DNA of 32,060 nt from Faecalimicrobium dakarense (GTDB lineage Bacteria > Bacillota > Clostridia > Peptostreptococcales > Peptostreptococcaceae). The DNA lies in the NCBI RefSeq assembly GCF_000499525.1, contig NZ_HG529308.1:1-32060 (forward strand), read 5' to 3'. The translations under genes were made by a program, and so were the position numbers. Below, in pieces: positions 15,773 through 24,134 of the stretch (position 1 is its first letter; every line of letters starts with the position of its first letter). The notes beneath the pieces were generated by a model that saw only the letters and a program-made list of their open reading frames with translations, was not told the origin of the DNA and made no database searches.

Positions 15773-17137
15773 CTATCCTAATAATATAGATGCATCTCCA
15801 GCTTTTTCTATTAATTTTCCATCTTTACTGAATTCCATCTTTTCTAGCCATTCATCAAACTCTTTTATTGCAGTTAATCCAAACATTTCTCTAAGTGATG
15901 CTGTTTCATGATATCCTGTTGTTTGGTAGTTAAGCATTACATCATCTCCATGAGGTATTCCCATAAAGTATGTGCATCCTGCTGCAGTTAATAAAATAGC
16001 TAAGTTTTCTATATCATTTTGATCTGCCTTCATGTGATTTGTATAACAAGCATCAACACCCATTGGTAATCCGCTTAATTTACCCATAAAGTGGTCTTCA
16101 AGACCAGCTCTCATAACTTCCTTTGCATCGTATAAGTATTCAGGTCCTATAAATCCAACAACTGTATTAACTAAGAATGGACTAAAACGTTTTGCAAATC
16201 CATAACATCTAGCTTCCATAGTAACCTGGTCTATTCCGTGATGTGCTTCTGATGAAAGTTCTGAACCTTGACCAGTTTCAAAATACATTACGTTTGGTCC
16301 TGTACAAGTTCCTTGCTTTAATACTAATTGTCTAGCTTCTTCAATAGTTGCTGCATTAAATCCGAAAGCTTCGTTTCCTTTTTCAGAACCCGCTATAGAT
16401 TGGAATATAAGGTCTGTTGGAGCACCTTTTCTTACAGCTTCCATTTGAGTTGTAACGTGTGCAAGTACACATATTTGAGTTGGTATATCAAATTTCTTTT
16501 TAACTTCATCAAATCTCTTAAGTACTTTTGTTACACTCTCAACTGAATCATCAACTGGGTTTAATCCAAGTACAGCATCTCCTATACCGTAAGTTAAACC
16601 TTCTAAAAGTGACGCTAGTATTCCATCTGGATCATCTGTTGGATGGTTTGGTTGAAGTCTTGCAGATAAAGTTCCTGGCTCTCCTATTGTTGTATTACAA
16701 TGAGCTTTTACTACTATCTTTTTAGCAGCATAAACTAAGTCCATATTTGACATTAATTTTGCAACTGCTGCTATCATTTCAGAAGTTAAACCTCTTGAAA
16801 TTCTTGCTATATCAGCACTTGTAGTATTAGAATCTAATAACCACTCTCTTAAGTCTGATACTGTCCAGTCTTTTATTTCTTCATATATTTTTTCATTTAA
16901 ATCATCTAATATTATTCTTGTTACCTCATCTATTTCGTAAGGAACTGCTGGGTTATTTTTTATATCCTCTAACTTTATGTTAGATAAAACAACTTTAGCT
17001 GCTACTCTTTCCTCTGAAGAGTTTGCTGCAACACCTGCTAACTTATCTCCTGACTTTTCTTCATTAGCCTTGGCCATTACATCATATAATCCATTAAACT
17101 GATAAGTATGTCCAAATAATTTTGTTTGTAAAATCAT
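15773..17137 (-). CDS. eutB: EutB ethanolamine ammonia-lyase large subunit
   Basis: A 454-residue catalytic subunit, normal length for EutB. It begins LQTKLFGHTYQFNGLYDVMA and contains KAHCNTTIGEPGTLSARLQP, LGLNPVDDSVESV, FETGQGSELSSEAHHGIDQ and TNHMKADQND, all hallmark substrate- and cobalamin-binding stretches. The ribosome binding site AAAGGAGG is strong. Lies between eutA (its reactivase) and eutC. Confidence 0.96.
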   Translation of the reverse strand: MILQTKLFGHTYQFNGLYDVMAKANEEKSGDKLAGVAANSSEERVAAKVVLSNIKLEDIKNNPAVPYEIDEVTRIILDDLNEKIYEEIKDWTVSDLREWLLDSNTTSADIARISRGLTSEMIAAVAKLMSNMDLVYAAKKIVVKAHCNTTIGEPGTLSARLQPNHPTDDPDGILASLLEGLTYGIGDAVLGLNPVDDSVESVTKVLKRFDEVKKKFDIPTQICVLAHVTTQMEAVRKGAPTDLIFQSIAGSEKGNEAFGFNAATIEEARQLVLKQGTCTGPNVMYFETGQGSELSSEAHHGIDQVTMEARCYGFAKRFSPFLVNTVVGFIGPEYLYDAKEVMRAGLEDHFMGKLSGLPMGVDACYTNHMKADQNDIENLAILLTAAGCTYFMGIPHGDDVMLNYQTTGYHETASLREMFGLTAIKEFDEWLEKMEFSKDGKLIEKAGDASILLG

Positions 17138-17154
17138 CTGCTTTCCTCCTTTTA

Positions 17155-18588
17155 TTAATTAAAAACCAGTGTTTTTATTACTACTGGTAATACTTGTCCA
17201 TCTGCTATTGGCTTACCAATATCTATGTAGTCTCCATTTTCGACTTTAACACTATCAAGACATATTACATGCTTTTTAAAGTCTAATTTCGAATACATAC
17301 TTTGTCCTAAAACTTTAGCCATATCCTTTTCTACAATAACTATAAAAGGTAAATCATTTTCTATAAGTTCTTTCATTCCATTGACTAAGCCCTCTGCATA
17401 AGTTTGTATATCTAAAAAGCTTGGATTAGATTTTCCTTCAATTCCAATCACAACCTTTTGAAGATCATTTTCTAATTTAAACCAGTTAAGTTTATTTTTT
17501 ATAGCTTCACTTATATGCTTGCTATCTCCAGCTTCATCATCTTTTGATAACTTTAAAACTGGTAGGTTTTTAAGTGGAAAGGCTTCACTAGTGTAAGTTA
17601 TTGTACTTCCACTTACCTCTGTTGTATGAGAACCTGCTCCTACAACTGTAGCTCTTATAGTTTCCATTGATCTTACAATTTCAAGTTTTTTAAACTCTTC
17701 GCAATTTTTAATTGCTTGACCAAGTAAAACTCCGACATCACCATATTTAAAGTAGTCATCAATTTCTCCATCATAGTAAACATAATCAGCAACTCCACCA
17801 GAGAAAGATATACACTTTATAGGTTCATCTAATTTGATATTTTTGTTTGTTACTATATAATCAAATAATTCACTTTGGTTTCTTAAACCAACACTTTCAA
17901 GTAATAAATTAATCATAATATCAACTATTGGACTAATATTTTCTAGAGTAGCTATACTTCCAACGCTTAGATTAAAATTATTGTCTTTTATAATCCTTTC
18001 AATCTTTGATGATATATAAGTTATTTTTCTAGTACTCTTATCTATTTTTATAAGCCTTCCACCTATATCTAGGCATCCAGTATCACAAACTTCACCTCTT
18101 TTAAAAAGTGCTAAATTTGTTGTACCTCCTCCTATATCTAGGTTTACAACAGTTGTTGAATGTTCCTTTGAGTAAATATGAGCTCCAGCACCTTTTCCAG
18201 AAATTATACTTTCTAAATCAGGTCCAGCTGTGGCTACTACAAAATCTCCTGCAAAACCACTTAAACTATGAAGTACATCGTTTGCATTTTCCTTTCTTGC
18301 AGTTTCACCAGTTATAATAACTGCACCAGTTTGAATATCATCTTTGTTGATATTAGCTTTCTTATACTCAAGTTCTACTATTTCTTTTATCTTTTCTCTA
18401 TTAATTTCGGTATTTGAAATCAATGGAGTAAAATAAACTTCACTTTTGTAAATCATTTCTTTATCAACAATACTTATTCTAGGTACTGAAAAACTTGATG
18501 CCATATTCTCAACTATTAATTTTGAAAATATAAGCTGTGTAGTACTTGTTCCAATATCAATACCAACACTCAATAACTCTTCTCTCAT
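17155..18588 (-). CDS. eutA: EutA ethanolamine ammonia-lyase reactivase
   Basis: A 477-residue actin/Hsp70-fold (ASKHA) ATPase that removes damaged cobalamin from EutBC. ATP-binding motifs are [17 protein letters not shown] (about 7-23) and [15 protein letters not shown] (about 148-162), with SFSGGVADY later. The gene has its own EutV antitermination leader directly upstream, and GGAGGTG before the ATG. Heads the eutABC-L-K-E-M part of the operon. Confidence 0.94.
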   Translation of the reverse strand: MREELLSVGIDIGTSTTQLIFSKLIVENMASSFSVPRISIVDKEMIYKSEVYFTPLISNTEINREKIKEIVELEYKKANINKDDIQTGAVIITGETARKENANDVLHSLSGFAGDFVVATAGPDLESIISGKGAGAHIYSKEHSTTVVNLDIGGGTTNLALFKRGEVCDTGCLDIGGRLIKIDKSTRKITYISSKIERIIKDNNFNLSVGSIATLENISPIVDIMINLLLESVGLRNQSELFDYIVTNKNIKLDEPIKCISFSGGVADYVYYDGEIDDYFKYGDVGVLLGQAIKNCEEFKKLEIVRSMETIRATVVGAGSHTTEVSGSTITYTSEAFPLKNLPVLKLSKDDEAGDSKHISEAIKNKLNWFKLENDLQKVVIGIEGKSNPSFLDIQTYAEGLVNGMKELIENDLPFIVIVEKDMAKVLGQSMYSKLDFKKHVICLDSVKVENGDYIDIGKPIADGQVLPVVIKTLVFN

Positions 18589-18624
18589 TTATTTCACCTC
18601 CATACTCAAAGTATGTCTTAAACA

Positions 18625-18700
18625 AGCAAAGAGGCTTAAAGCTATAATAAATATAAGTATAAATTTACCTAATTTATTAATAACCTTAAGCCCCTTTGCT
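18625..18700 (-). terminator. EutV-controlled terminator before eutA
   Basis: 17-base arms (18684-18700 with 18625-18641, near-perfect pairing) enclose a 42-base AT-rich loop, with TTGTTT following. The 5' arm overlaps antiterminator hairpin P2, so the two structures exclude each other. Confidence 0.8.
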
Positions 18701-18723
18701 CAATTAATACTACTACTTTGTAG
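18687..18723 (-). promoter_or_regulatory. EutV (ANTAR) dual-hairpin antitermination site of eutA
   Basis: P1 (18723-18710) is CTAC-AAAGTA-GTAG. P2 (18702-18687) is TGAGC-AAAGGG-GCTTA. Both have a six-base loop with A at position 1 and G at position 4, the pattern known for EutV RNA targets. P2 shares bases with the terminator stem, so phosphorylated EutV binding would allow readthrough into eutA. Confidence 0.85.
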
Positions 18724-18745
18724 ATTTAGTTATTAGTTTTATATA

Positions 18746-19738
18746 TTAATTTGTAGATGGTATTTTTATTGAAATTTTTGTTCCTTTTTCATTTGAATCT
18801 CTTTCGATACTGCCTTTTAATACTTGTTTTATATAGCTATCAATTATATAGGTTCCTAAGCTTTCTTCATTTACATATTTTTCTTGAAACCCTATGCCAT
18901 CATCAATAACAACTATATTTTTATAATCATATTCTTTATTTACTAATATTTTTATATTCCCACGTTCTCTTCCTTCAAAAGCATGGTCATAACAGTTTTG
19001 TATAACTTCATTCATAACTAATAATAACGCAGTTGCCTTTTCTCCATTTATTTTAAAATCTTCTCCTTCTATGCAAATGTTTATCTCTTTATTATCGCAA
19101 TAGCCACCTTGGATATTACTTACTAATAGATTCATTGCACTTAGTATAGAGATATTATTATTAACTTCCTTTGATAATAAATGGTGTGTTGATAATATTG
19201 CAAACACTCTATTTGTTATATTATCTAAACAGTTTTTAACTTCTTCATTATTAGATATTCTACTTTGCTTTCTAAGCAGCGATATTATAGTTTGAAGATT
19301 ATTTTTAACTCTATGATGAGCTTCTCTCACTGCTACTGATTTAAGAACAAGTTCTTCTTCTACTATTAATACTGCTATAACTTTATCATTTAAATTTATC
19401 GGTTGTATAGTTTGACTTACAACCTTACATTCTTGTGTTAGAGCTTTTATATCCCTAGTTGTAATACCTGTATTTAATGTTTTTATTACTCCTGGTTCAT
19501 TTTCATCTAAAGCTCTTTTACCTATAACGATTTCTTTATACAGAGATTTATTTTTAGGCTTAGCATGAGATACAACAAAAGCTTCATTTTTATCTTTACT
19601 TAATACATCTATAAAAACATCACTGTTATATAAGTTTGCCATTAAGTCTAAAGATTTTGAAACTTCTATAATTTTTTCAATTTCACATTCACTTAAATGT
19701 GTATATTCTCTACATATATCTCTTATCATTTTATTCAT
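18746..19738 (-). CDS. eutW: EutW sensor histidine kinase
   Basis: About 330 residues, with no membrane helix, so it is a cytoplasmic sensor. The N-terminal half is a GAF-like sensing region (about 20-135). The HisKA_2-type phosphoacceptor helix REAHHRVKNNLQTIISLLRK is followed by an ATPase domain with NEVIQNCYDHAF (N box) and VIDDGIGF (G1). EutW senses ethanolamine, phosphorylates EutV and thereby lifts termination of the eut genes. Its 5' end overlaps eutV. ATG 19741, ATG 19738 and TTG 19747 are possible starts; translation is probably coupled. Confidence 0.92.
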   Translation of the reverse strand: MNKMIRDICREYTHLSECEIEKIIEVSKSLDLMANLYNSDVFIDVLSKDKNEAFVVSHAKPKNKSLYKEIVIGKRALDENEPGVIKTLNTGITTRDIKALTQECKVVSQTIQPINLNDKVIAVLIVEEELVLKSVAVREAHHRVKNNLQTIISLLRKQSRISNNEEVKNCLDNITNRVFAILSTHHLLSKEVNNNISILSAMNLLVSNIQGGYCDNKEINICIEGEDFKINGEKATALLLVMNEVIQNCYDHAFEGRERGNIKILVNKEYDYKNIVVIDDGIGFQEKYVNEESLGTYIIDSYIKQVLKGSIERDSNEKGTKISIKIPSTN

Positions 19739-20306
19739 CATATCCAATGATAATCATTTTAGCTATTTCAACCATGGTTGTCCTTTTATCCATGCTAAGT
19801 TTTCTTATCCTATTATAAGCCTCATCTTCTATTATATTAAACTCTTTTATAAGTATACCTTTTGCTCTTTCAATTATCTTTCTTTCAGTTAGCTTAGAGT
19901 TGATTTTTTCTAAGTCTTTTTTCATTTTTTCAAATTCATCTACTTTTGATAAACACATTTCTATAGTAGGTATTAATATCTTTTCACTGGCTGGTTTTAC
20001 TAGATATCCAAAAGCCCCAATGTTTTTAGCCTTTTGTATATAGTCTTTGTCCTCAAAAGAAGTTAGTAAAAGTATTCCACCTGCTAAATTTTCTTTAGAT
20101 ATTATTTTACCTGCTTTTATACCGTCTAAAATTGGCATGTCTATATCCATAATTACTAAATCAGGATTATACTTTTTGCACATTTCAACAGCTTCAAATC
20201 CATCACAAGCTTCTCCTATTATGTTGTATCCGCTATCTTCTAATGTATCTTTTATGTCCATTCTTATAAGTGGTTCATCATCAACTAACAGTATTTTCTT
20301 CTCCAT
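19731..20306 (-). CDS. eutV: EutV ANTAR antitermination response regulator
   Basis: A 191-residue regulator. The receiver domain (1-120) has acidic D9/D10, phosphoacceptor D54 in VIMDIDMPILDG and the K in YLVKPAS. A coiled linker follows, then an ANTAR RNA-binding domain (about 133-190; LTERKIIERAKGILIKEF). When phosphorylated by EutW it binds paired hairpins in eut mRNA leaders and prevents terminator formation. Three matching sites are present in this locus. A perfect 19-bp inverted repeat lies 18 bases upstream of the start. Confidence 0.95.
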   Translation of the reverse strand: MEKKILLVDDEPLIRMDIKDTLEDSGYNIIGEACDGFEAVEMCKKYNPDLVIMDIDMPILDGIKAGKIISKENLAGGILLLTSFEDKDYIQKAKNIGAFGYLVKPASEKILIPTIEMCLSKVDEFEKMKKDLEKINSKLTERKIIERAKGILIKEFNIIEDEAYNRIRKLSMDKRTTMVEIAKMIIIGYDE

Positions 20307-20324
20307 AACATTTCCCTCGCTTAA

Positions 20325-20364
20325 AATATATTTGTAAATACTTAAAAGTATTTACAAATATATT
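20325..20364. repeat. Perfect 19-bp AT-rich inverted repeat upstream of eutV
   Basis: Bases 20325-20343 are the exact reverse complement of 20346-20364, with a two-base centre. It sits between eutP and eutV, 18 bases before the eutV start. It has no A1/G4 loop, so it is not a EutV site. It could be a weak terminator separating eutSP from eutVW, or an operator. Confidence 0.7.
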
Positions 20365-20402
20365 ATTTAATTGTATAACATATCTAAAAATTATGTTTAC
20401 TA

Positions 20403-20837
20403 TTAAAGTTCACTTAAATATTCAAGTAGTTCATCTAGCCCTATATTTTCTATAGTATCTACTTTAAATATTTTACTAGCTCCAGCTAATTCTAATCTTT
20501 CTTGAGCTAAATTTATTTGTTCTTCACTATTAGCCTTACTAATTTTAGTTATAACTCCAATCACCTCTTTACAAAAGATACTGGAAAAACCTGGTGCTAT
20601 ATAGTTTTCTTCTTGTGTACAATCATATACTATTGCTATAACTTTTGCATCTACTGATGTAGTTATTAAAGCATTGTATAGTGATCTGTTTTCCATATAC
20701 TCTCCTGGAGTATCTATTGCATTGTTATAAAGTTCTACTGATTGAGTTTTCTTATATTTAATTTCTAGTTGATCTAATTTTTGACATAAAGTAGTTTTAC
20801 CACTCCCTGTCTTTCCCATAAAAATTATATTTTTCAT
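20403..20837 (-). CDS. eutP: EutP small P-loop GTPase-like protein
   Basis: A 144-residue protein with P-loop MGKTGSGKTTLCQKL (residues 7-21), a switch-like segment NAIDTPGEYMENRSLYNALI and a TKI motif at the usual guanine-specificity region. The family (EutP/PduV) is Ras-like. EutP has been linked to microcompartment function and reported as an acetate kinase in enterobacteria. Starts two bases after the eutS stop, behind GAGGA. Confidence 0.92.
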   Translation of the reverse strand: MKNIIFMGKTGSGKTTLCQKLDQLEIKYKKTQSVELYNNAIDTPGEYMENRSLYNALITTSVDAKVIAIVYDCTQEENYIAPGFSSIFCKEVIGVITKISKANSEEQINLAQERLELAGASKIFKVDTIENIGLDELLEYLSEL

Positions 20838-20839
20838 TA

Positions 20840-21190
20840 TTATGTCCTCGTTATTTTAGTGGATGTAAAGTTTAACATATCTCCTAAAACTTGTAGCACT
20901 TCATCAAGTGCGGATTCTACAGAACTTACATCTCCTGTAACAACTAAAGATCCACTAAATCTGTCTATAAAACCTAATGATACGCCTGATGCCTTTGTTG
21001 CAACATCTGCTGCTATTATTGATGCTTCACTCGGCGTTATTGTTAAAATACCAATTGCATCCTTCTTATCAATAACAAGTCCTAATTTCTTATATATATC
21101 TTCATTAGGATTAGCTATAATATGAGCAAGCGTAACTTGTTTACCTGGAACATATTCTTGAATGACTCTTTGTTTAGTATCTTCTGCCAA
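20840..21190 (-). CDS. eutS: EutS shell protein
   Basis: A 116-residue BMC protein ([55 protein letters not shown]), matching EutS. EutS hexamers are bent and may form shell edges. The frame is open upstream to 21298, but that segment encodes the antiterminator and terminator hairpins of the leader and has no EutS similarity. I therefore place the start at TTG 21190, where AGCAGGG lies upstream and the length fits the family. First gene after the main eut promoter. Confidence 0.88.
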   Translation of the reverse strand: MAEDTKQRVIQEYVPGKQVTLAHIIANPNEDIYKKLGLVIDKKDAIGILTITPSEASIIAADVATKASGVSLGFIDRFSGSLVVTGDVSSVESALDEVLQVLGDMLNFTSTKITRT

Positions 21191-21231
21191 TTTATACCCT
21201 GCTTTCTTTAATAACTTTTTATAACTAAATA

Positions 21232-21275
21232 GAGGCTCCCAAAAGACATATAAATACATATCTTCAAGAAGCCTC
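21232..21275 (-). terminator. EutV-controlled terminator in the eutS leader
   Basis: A long hairpin of about 18 pairs (21275-21258 with 21249-21232) with one mismatch and a few G-U pairs. It is followed by TATTTAGTTAT, so the T-run is weak. The 5' arm overlaps antiterminator hairpin P2. Confidence 0.7.
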
Positions 21276-21310
21276 ATTGCTTTCAAATAAGTTATCACGC
21301 CTTTGTGATA
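21269..21310 (-). promoter_or_regulatory. EutV (ANTAR) dual-hairpin antitermination site of eutS
   Basis: P1 (21310-21293) is TATCAC-AAAGGC-GTGATA. P2 (21282-21269) is AAGC-AATGAG-GCTT. Both six-base loops have A1 and G4. P2's 3' side is the 5' arm of the downstream terminator. Confidence 0.85.
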
Positions 21311-21315
21311 CTTTT

Positions 21316-21344
21316 ATTATAATTTTTTGTCTTATATTTGTCAA
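21316..21344 (-). promoter_or_regulatory. Consensus sigma-A promoter of the eut operon
   Basis: TTGACA (21344-21339), a 17-base spacer and TATAAT (21321-21316): a perfect match. Transcription should start just before hairpin P1, so initiation is constitutively strong and control rests on antitermination. Confidence 0.9.
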
Positions 21345-21425
21345 TATATAATTACAATTTTATAAAAACATTTTCCTTTATTGAATGTATTTGACGATTT
21401 TAGAATGTTTTTGACACTTATTGCA

Positions 21426-22555
21426 TTATTTTATTTTATTTAATATATCTATTATATCTTTTTCTGTTACTTGTTTTGGATTTGTAATAGTACATGCATC
21501 TTTTACTGCTAAAGTAGCTATATCATCTTCAACACTACTTACATCTGATGTATTTATATTACATTGGCTTAGATTTTGTGGCATATTCATTTCTTTTTGC
21601 ATTTTATTTATTTCATTGATTAAACTTTTTACACCTATTCTTATATTAGAGTTATTTAATCCTAATAAATTAGCTATTTGAGCATACTTTTGAGCAGTCT
21701 CAGAGTACTTAGTATTACTATATCCTTCTATTCCTGCATTAAATTCTATTACATGTGGTAATAATATTGAATTTGTTCTGCCATGAGGCACATGAAGCTT
21801 CCCTCCTATTGCATGTGCTATAGAATGATTTATACCAAGTGATGCTTGATTAAATGCAAGCCCCGCTAAGCACGATGCATTATGCATTTTTTCTCTAGCA
21901 CATAAATCACTTCCATCTTTATATGCTTTAGTTAAATATTCAAACACAAGCTTTATAGCCTTTTCAGCAAGTGCATCTGAAAAATCATTTGCATCTGTTG
22001 ATACATACGCCTCAATTGCATGAGTAAGAACATCCATACCTGTATCTGCTGTTATAAAGTTAGGTACTGTTTTTACTAATTCAGGGTCTAATATAGCTAT
22101 GTTTGGAATAAGTTCATCTGATACTAATGGATACTTAGCCCCTTTTTGTTTATCTGTTATTACAGAAAAAGATGTTACTTCAGAACCCGTACCGCTTGTT
22201 GTTGGAATAGCTATAAATTCTACGTTAGATACTTTTAATATTCTTTTAGAGAAGTCCATTATAGCTTTTGAAGCATCTATAGCAGACCCTCCTCCTAAAG
22301 CTATAATAACATCTGGCATTACTCTATTAAATACTTCTACTCCACTTACAATAGTTTCTATTGGTGGATCTGGAACTATATCACTAAAAACTTCATATGA
22401 AGAGTTTACAAGATGTACTAGTATTTTATCTATTGCATTTGACTTAACCATAAATGGATCTGTTATTACTAATATTTTTTCCCTTTTATTTCTTCAAGAT
22501 ATTTTAATGAATCTTGCCCAAATTTTATTTTTGTCTTAACTTCAAAATTATACAT
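21426..22555 (-). pseudogene. eutG: Iron-containing alcohol dehydrogenase (EutG/PduQ type), frameshifted near the N-terminus
   Basis: Type III Fe-dependent alcohol dehydrogenase that reduces acetaldehyde to ethanol and regenerates NAD+ for EutE. The first 28 codons (MYNFEVKTKIKFGQDSLKYL, ending KGKKY) run into TAG. The frame continues after an A6 run (T6 at 22475-22480); with seven As it reads KGKKILVITDPFMVKSNAID, giving one 376-residue protein. The rest is intact: GGGSAIDASKAI, DTGMDVLTHAIEAYVS and NHSIAHAIGGKLHVPHGR with the metal-binding Asp and His residues. It has its own promoter and EutV leader. A homopolymer error is the likely cause of the break. Confidence 0.87.
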
Positions 22556-22604
22556 TTTTATCTCTCCCTTTTATTAGTATTTATTTATAAGTTTTAAAAT
22601 TAAT

Positions 22605-22641
22605 AAACAAAAAGCTCCATAGACATAAGTCTATGGAGCTT
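22605..22641 (-). terminator. EutV-controlled terminator before the alcohol dehydrogenase
   Basis: A 13-bp perfect stem (22641-22629 with 22624-22612), a four-base loop and then TTTTTGTTT. Its 5' arm overlaps antiterminator hairpin P2. Confidence 0.92.
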
Positions 22642-22669
22642 CTTTGCTCTTTCAACACTACTTTGTGTT
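22636..22669 (-). promoter_or_regulatory. eutG: EutV (ANTAR) dual-hairpin antitermination site of the alcohol dehydrogenase
   Basis: P1 (22669-22654) is AACAC-AAAGTA-GTGTT. P2 (22649-22636) is GAGC-AAAGAA-GCTC. Both loops have A1 and G4. This is the cleanest of the three sites and brings this gene into the EutVW regulon. Confidence 0.9.
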
Positions 22670-22678
22670 AATATTTTT

Positions 22679-22707
22679 AATATACTATTTACGTAAAATA
22701 TTGTCAA
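22679..22707 (-). promoter_or_regulatory. Sigma-A promoter of the alcohol dehydrogenase gene
   Basis: TTGACA (22707-22702), a 17-base spacer and TATATT (22684-22679), just upstream of the EutV leader and just after the DUF362 gene. Confidence 0.8.
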
Positions 22708-22721
22708 TATGCTATTTATTT

Positions 22722-23656
22722 TTATTCTCCATGTATATCTTTTATTTTATCTTTATCAAGCATAACATTTTTACTTCCGTATGCTGCTTTACTAAACATT
22801 TTTTCTGCTTCTTGCAAATCCATACCTTTTATAATCATATTTTCTGGCTTTACTTCTCCAAGTTTATCCTTATATAAACCATATATATATAGCAAACGGC
22901 TTGTGGTAAAAATCCTAATAGCCTAGAACCTATTGCATCTGCTGCTAATGGATCTGTTGATGCTATTATAAGTCCTGGTGTATCTACAGCCATTCCATTA
23001 GAAGGACCTGTTCCAATCATAGCTTTATCACAACTTACTATTGCTAGATCAATTGGTATTTTATTCATTATAGATCTTATAAATCCATGTAAATCTTCAT
23101 GTATTCCTGTTTGTTTTTTAGGATAACCATGAATTTCAGCTGGTGGCCAACCCATAGCTATATTTTTTAAACTTGCAGTTACTGTTGCTTCTTCATGTTG
23201 TTTTAGCTGAGTAAATGAAATTATAACATCAGCCTCATTTATTACTTTATTTATAGGTGTTGATTTTATTATGTCATGATTTAAATCTAGGTCAACGTAA
23301 GGACCATAATTTAAATCTATAAATTCTACTTCCTCTTCTTTTATTACTTTATCATAACCTACTTTTTCCATTACATCTGTAGTTTTACATCCTCCTGAAC
23401 CTGTTGCTATGTATATTTTTGAAGGATTTTTTTCTTTTATATATTGTATTAATGTTTTTAATGTCTTAGGTCCAACTGTTGCCGCTGATTTGGGACCATT
23501 GTCATTAACCCAGTTAGGAGTTATTACTACTTTATCTCCTTCATTTATTATTTTATCTATTGGTAGTAAGTCTAGTGCTTTTTTTAAAGAGTTACTTTCT
23601 GTCATTGCTTCTGTTATCGCTACTATTGGTTCTTGTACTTTTCTATTCCTTATCAT
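22722..23656 (-). pseudogene. DUF362 family protein, frameshifted in a TA repeat
   Basis: A DUF362 protein of about 310 residues: KVVITPNWVNDNGPKSAATV, IYIATGSGGCKTTDVMEKVG, ISFTQLKQHEEATVTASLKN and DPLAADAIGSRLLGF are family stretches. It has no ferredoxin-type Cys clusters. The frame now ends at 22850. In another frame the C-terminus continues as YGLYKDKLGEVKPENMIIKG to a stop at 22722. The break lies at an alternating TA tract (22881-22891): one TA unit fewer restores a single protein. It sits directly upstream of the alcohol dehydrogenase promoter; a role in ethanolamine use is not shown. Ribosome binding site AAGGAG precedes ATG 23656. Confidence 0.72.
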
Positions 23657-23759
23657 AAGTTTCTCCTTATTAATAATTTATATATTAAATTATTAGCATG
23701 TAACTTTATAATATTCTTAAATTTAAAATTTAGTATATAAAATTATTTTTAACTCAAAT

Positions 23760-23788
23760 AAAAAGCCGTAATTAAATTACGGCTTTTT
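23760..23788 (-). terminator. Terminator of the 61-residue protein gene
   Basis: A 13-bp perfect stem with a three-base loop ending in a T-run on either strand, two bases after the stop of the gene at 23790. Confidence 0.85.
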
Positions 23789-23789
23789 A

Positions 23790-23975
23790 TTATTTTTCAT
23801 CATATGGAGGAGCTTCTTTAAAAAATGGAACTGATGATTGCTTTTGTATTTTTTTAGAAACTCTTTCTCCATCAGCTATTTCTTTAGCTATTTCTAAAGG
23901 TGTATTTGCATGGTTAACTAAATCTCTTAAAGATGTATTTTCATCTGTACATCTTTTAGTAGTATTCTTTTGCAT
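23790..23975 (-). CDS. Hypothetical 61-residue protein
   Basis: A monocistronic small gene with AAAGGATG ribosome binding site upstream and its own terminator downstream. The product is hydrophilic, with a Lys/Thr-rich start (MQKNTTKRCTDEN), a helical middle (LRDLVNHANTPLEIAKEIAD) and an aromatic, Pro-rich end (VPFFKEAPPYDEK). A TATAAT lies about 25 bases upstream of the start. I do not recognise the family. Confidence 0.6.
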   Translation of the reverse strand: MQKNTTKRCTDENTSLRDLVNHANTPLEIAKEIADGERVSKKIQKQSSVPFFKEAPPYDEK

Positions 23976-24089
23976 ATAATCATCCTTTCATACTTTTTAT
24001 ATTATAATCTCACAAAATACGACTTCTTATTCTTTATATTAGTCTTATTTTATAAAAAATTTTAAATAAATATAATTTTTTAATAAATA

Positions 24090-24129
24090 AAAAAGAGATA
24101 CATTAAATAAGTTTAATGTATCTCTTTTT
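24090..24129 (-). terminator. Terminator of the FtsZ-like gene
   Basis: An 18-bp perfect stem (24090-24107 with 24112-24129) and four-base loop, with T-rich DNA following on the minus strand. Lies five bases after the stop of the gene at 24135. Confidence 0.88.
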
Positions 24130-24134
24130 ATTAT

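Noticed and set aside
20307-20402. EutX-type cobalamin riboswitch RNA upstream of eutV
   Set aside because: The gap is under 100 bases and holds only an AT palindrome; no B12-box or riboswitch architecture is visible.
21191-21298. Longer EutS reading frame with about 36 extra N-terminal residues
   Set aside because: The segment encodes the EutV hairpin P2 and the terminator, has no EutS similarity, and the family length fits the TTG at 21190.
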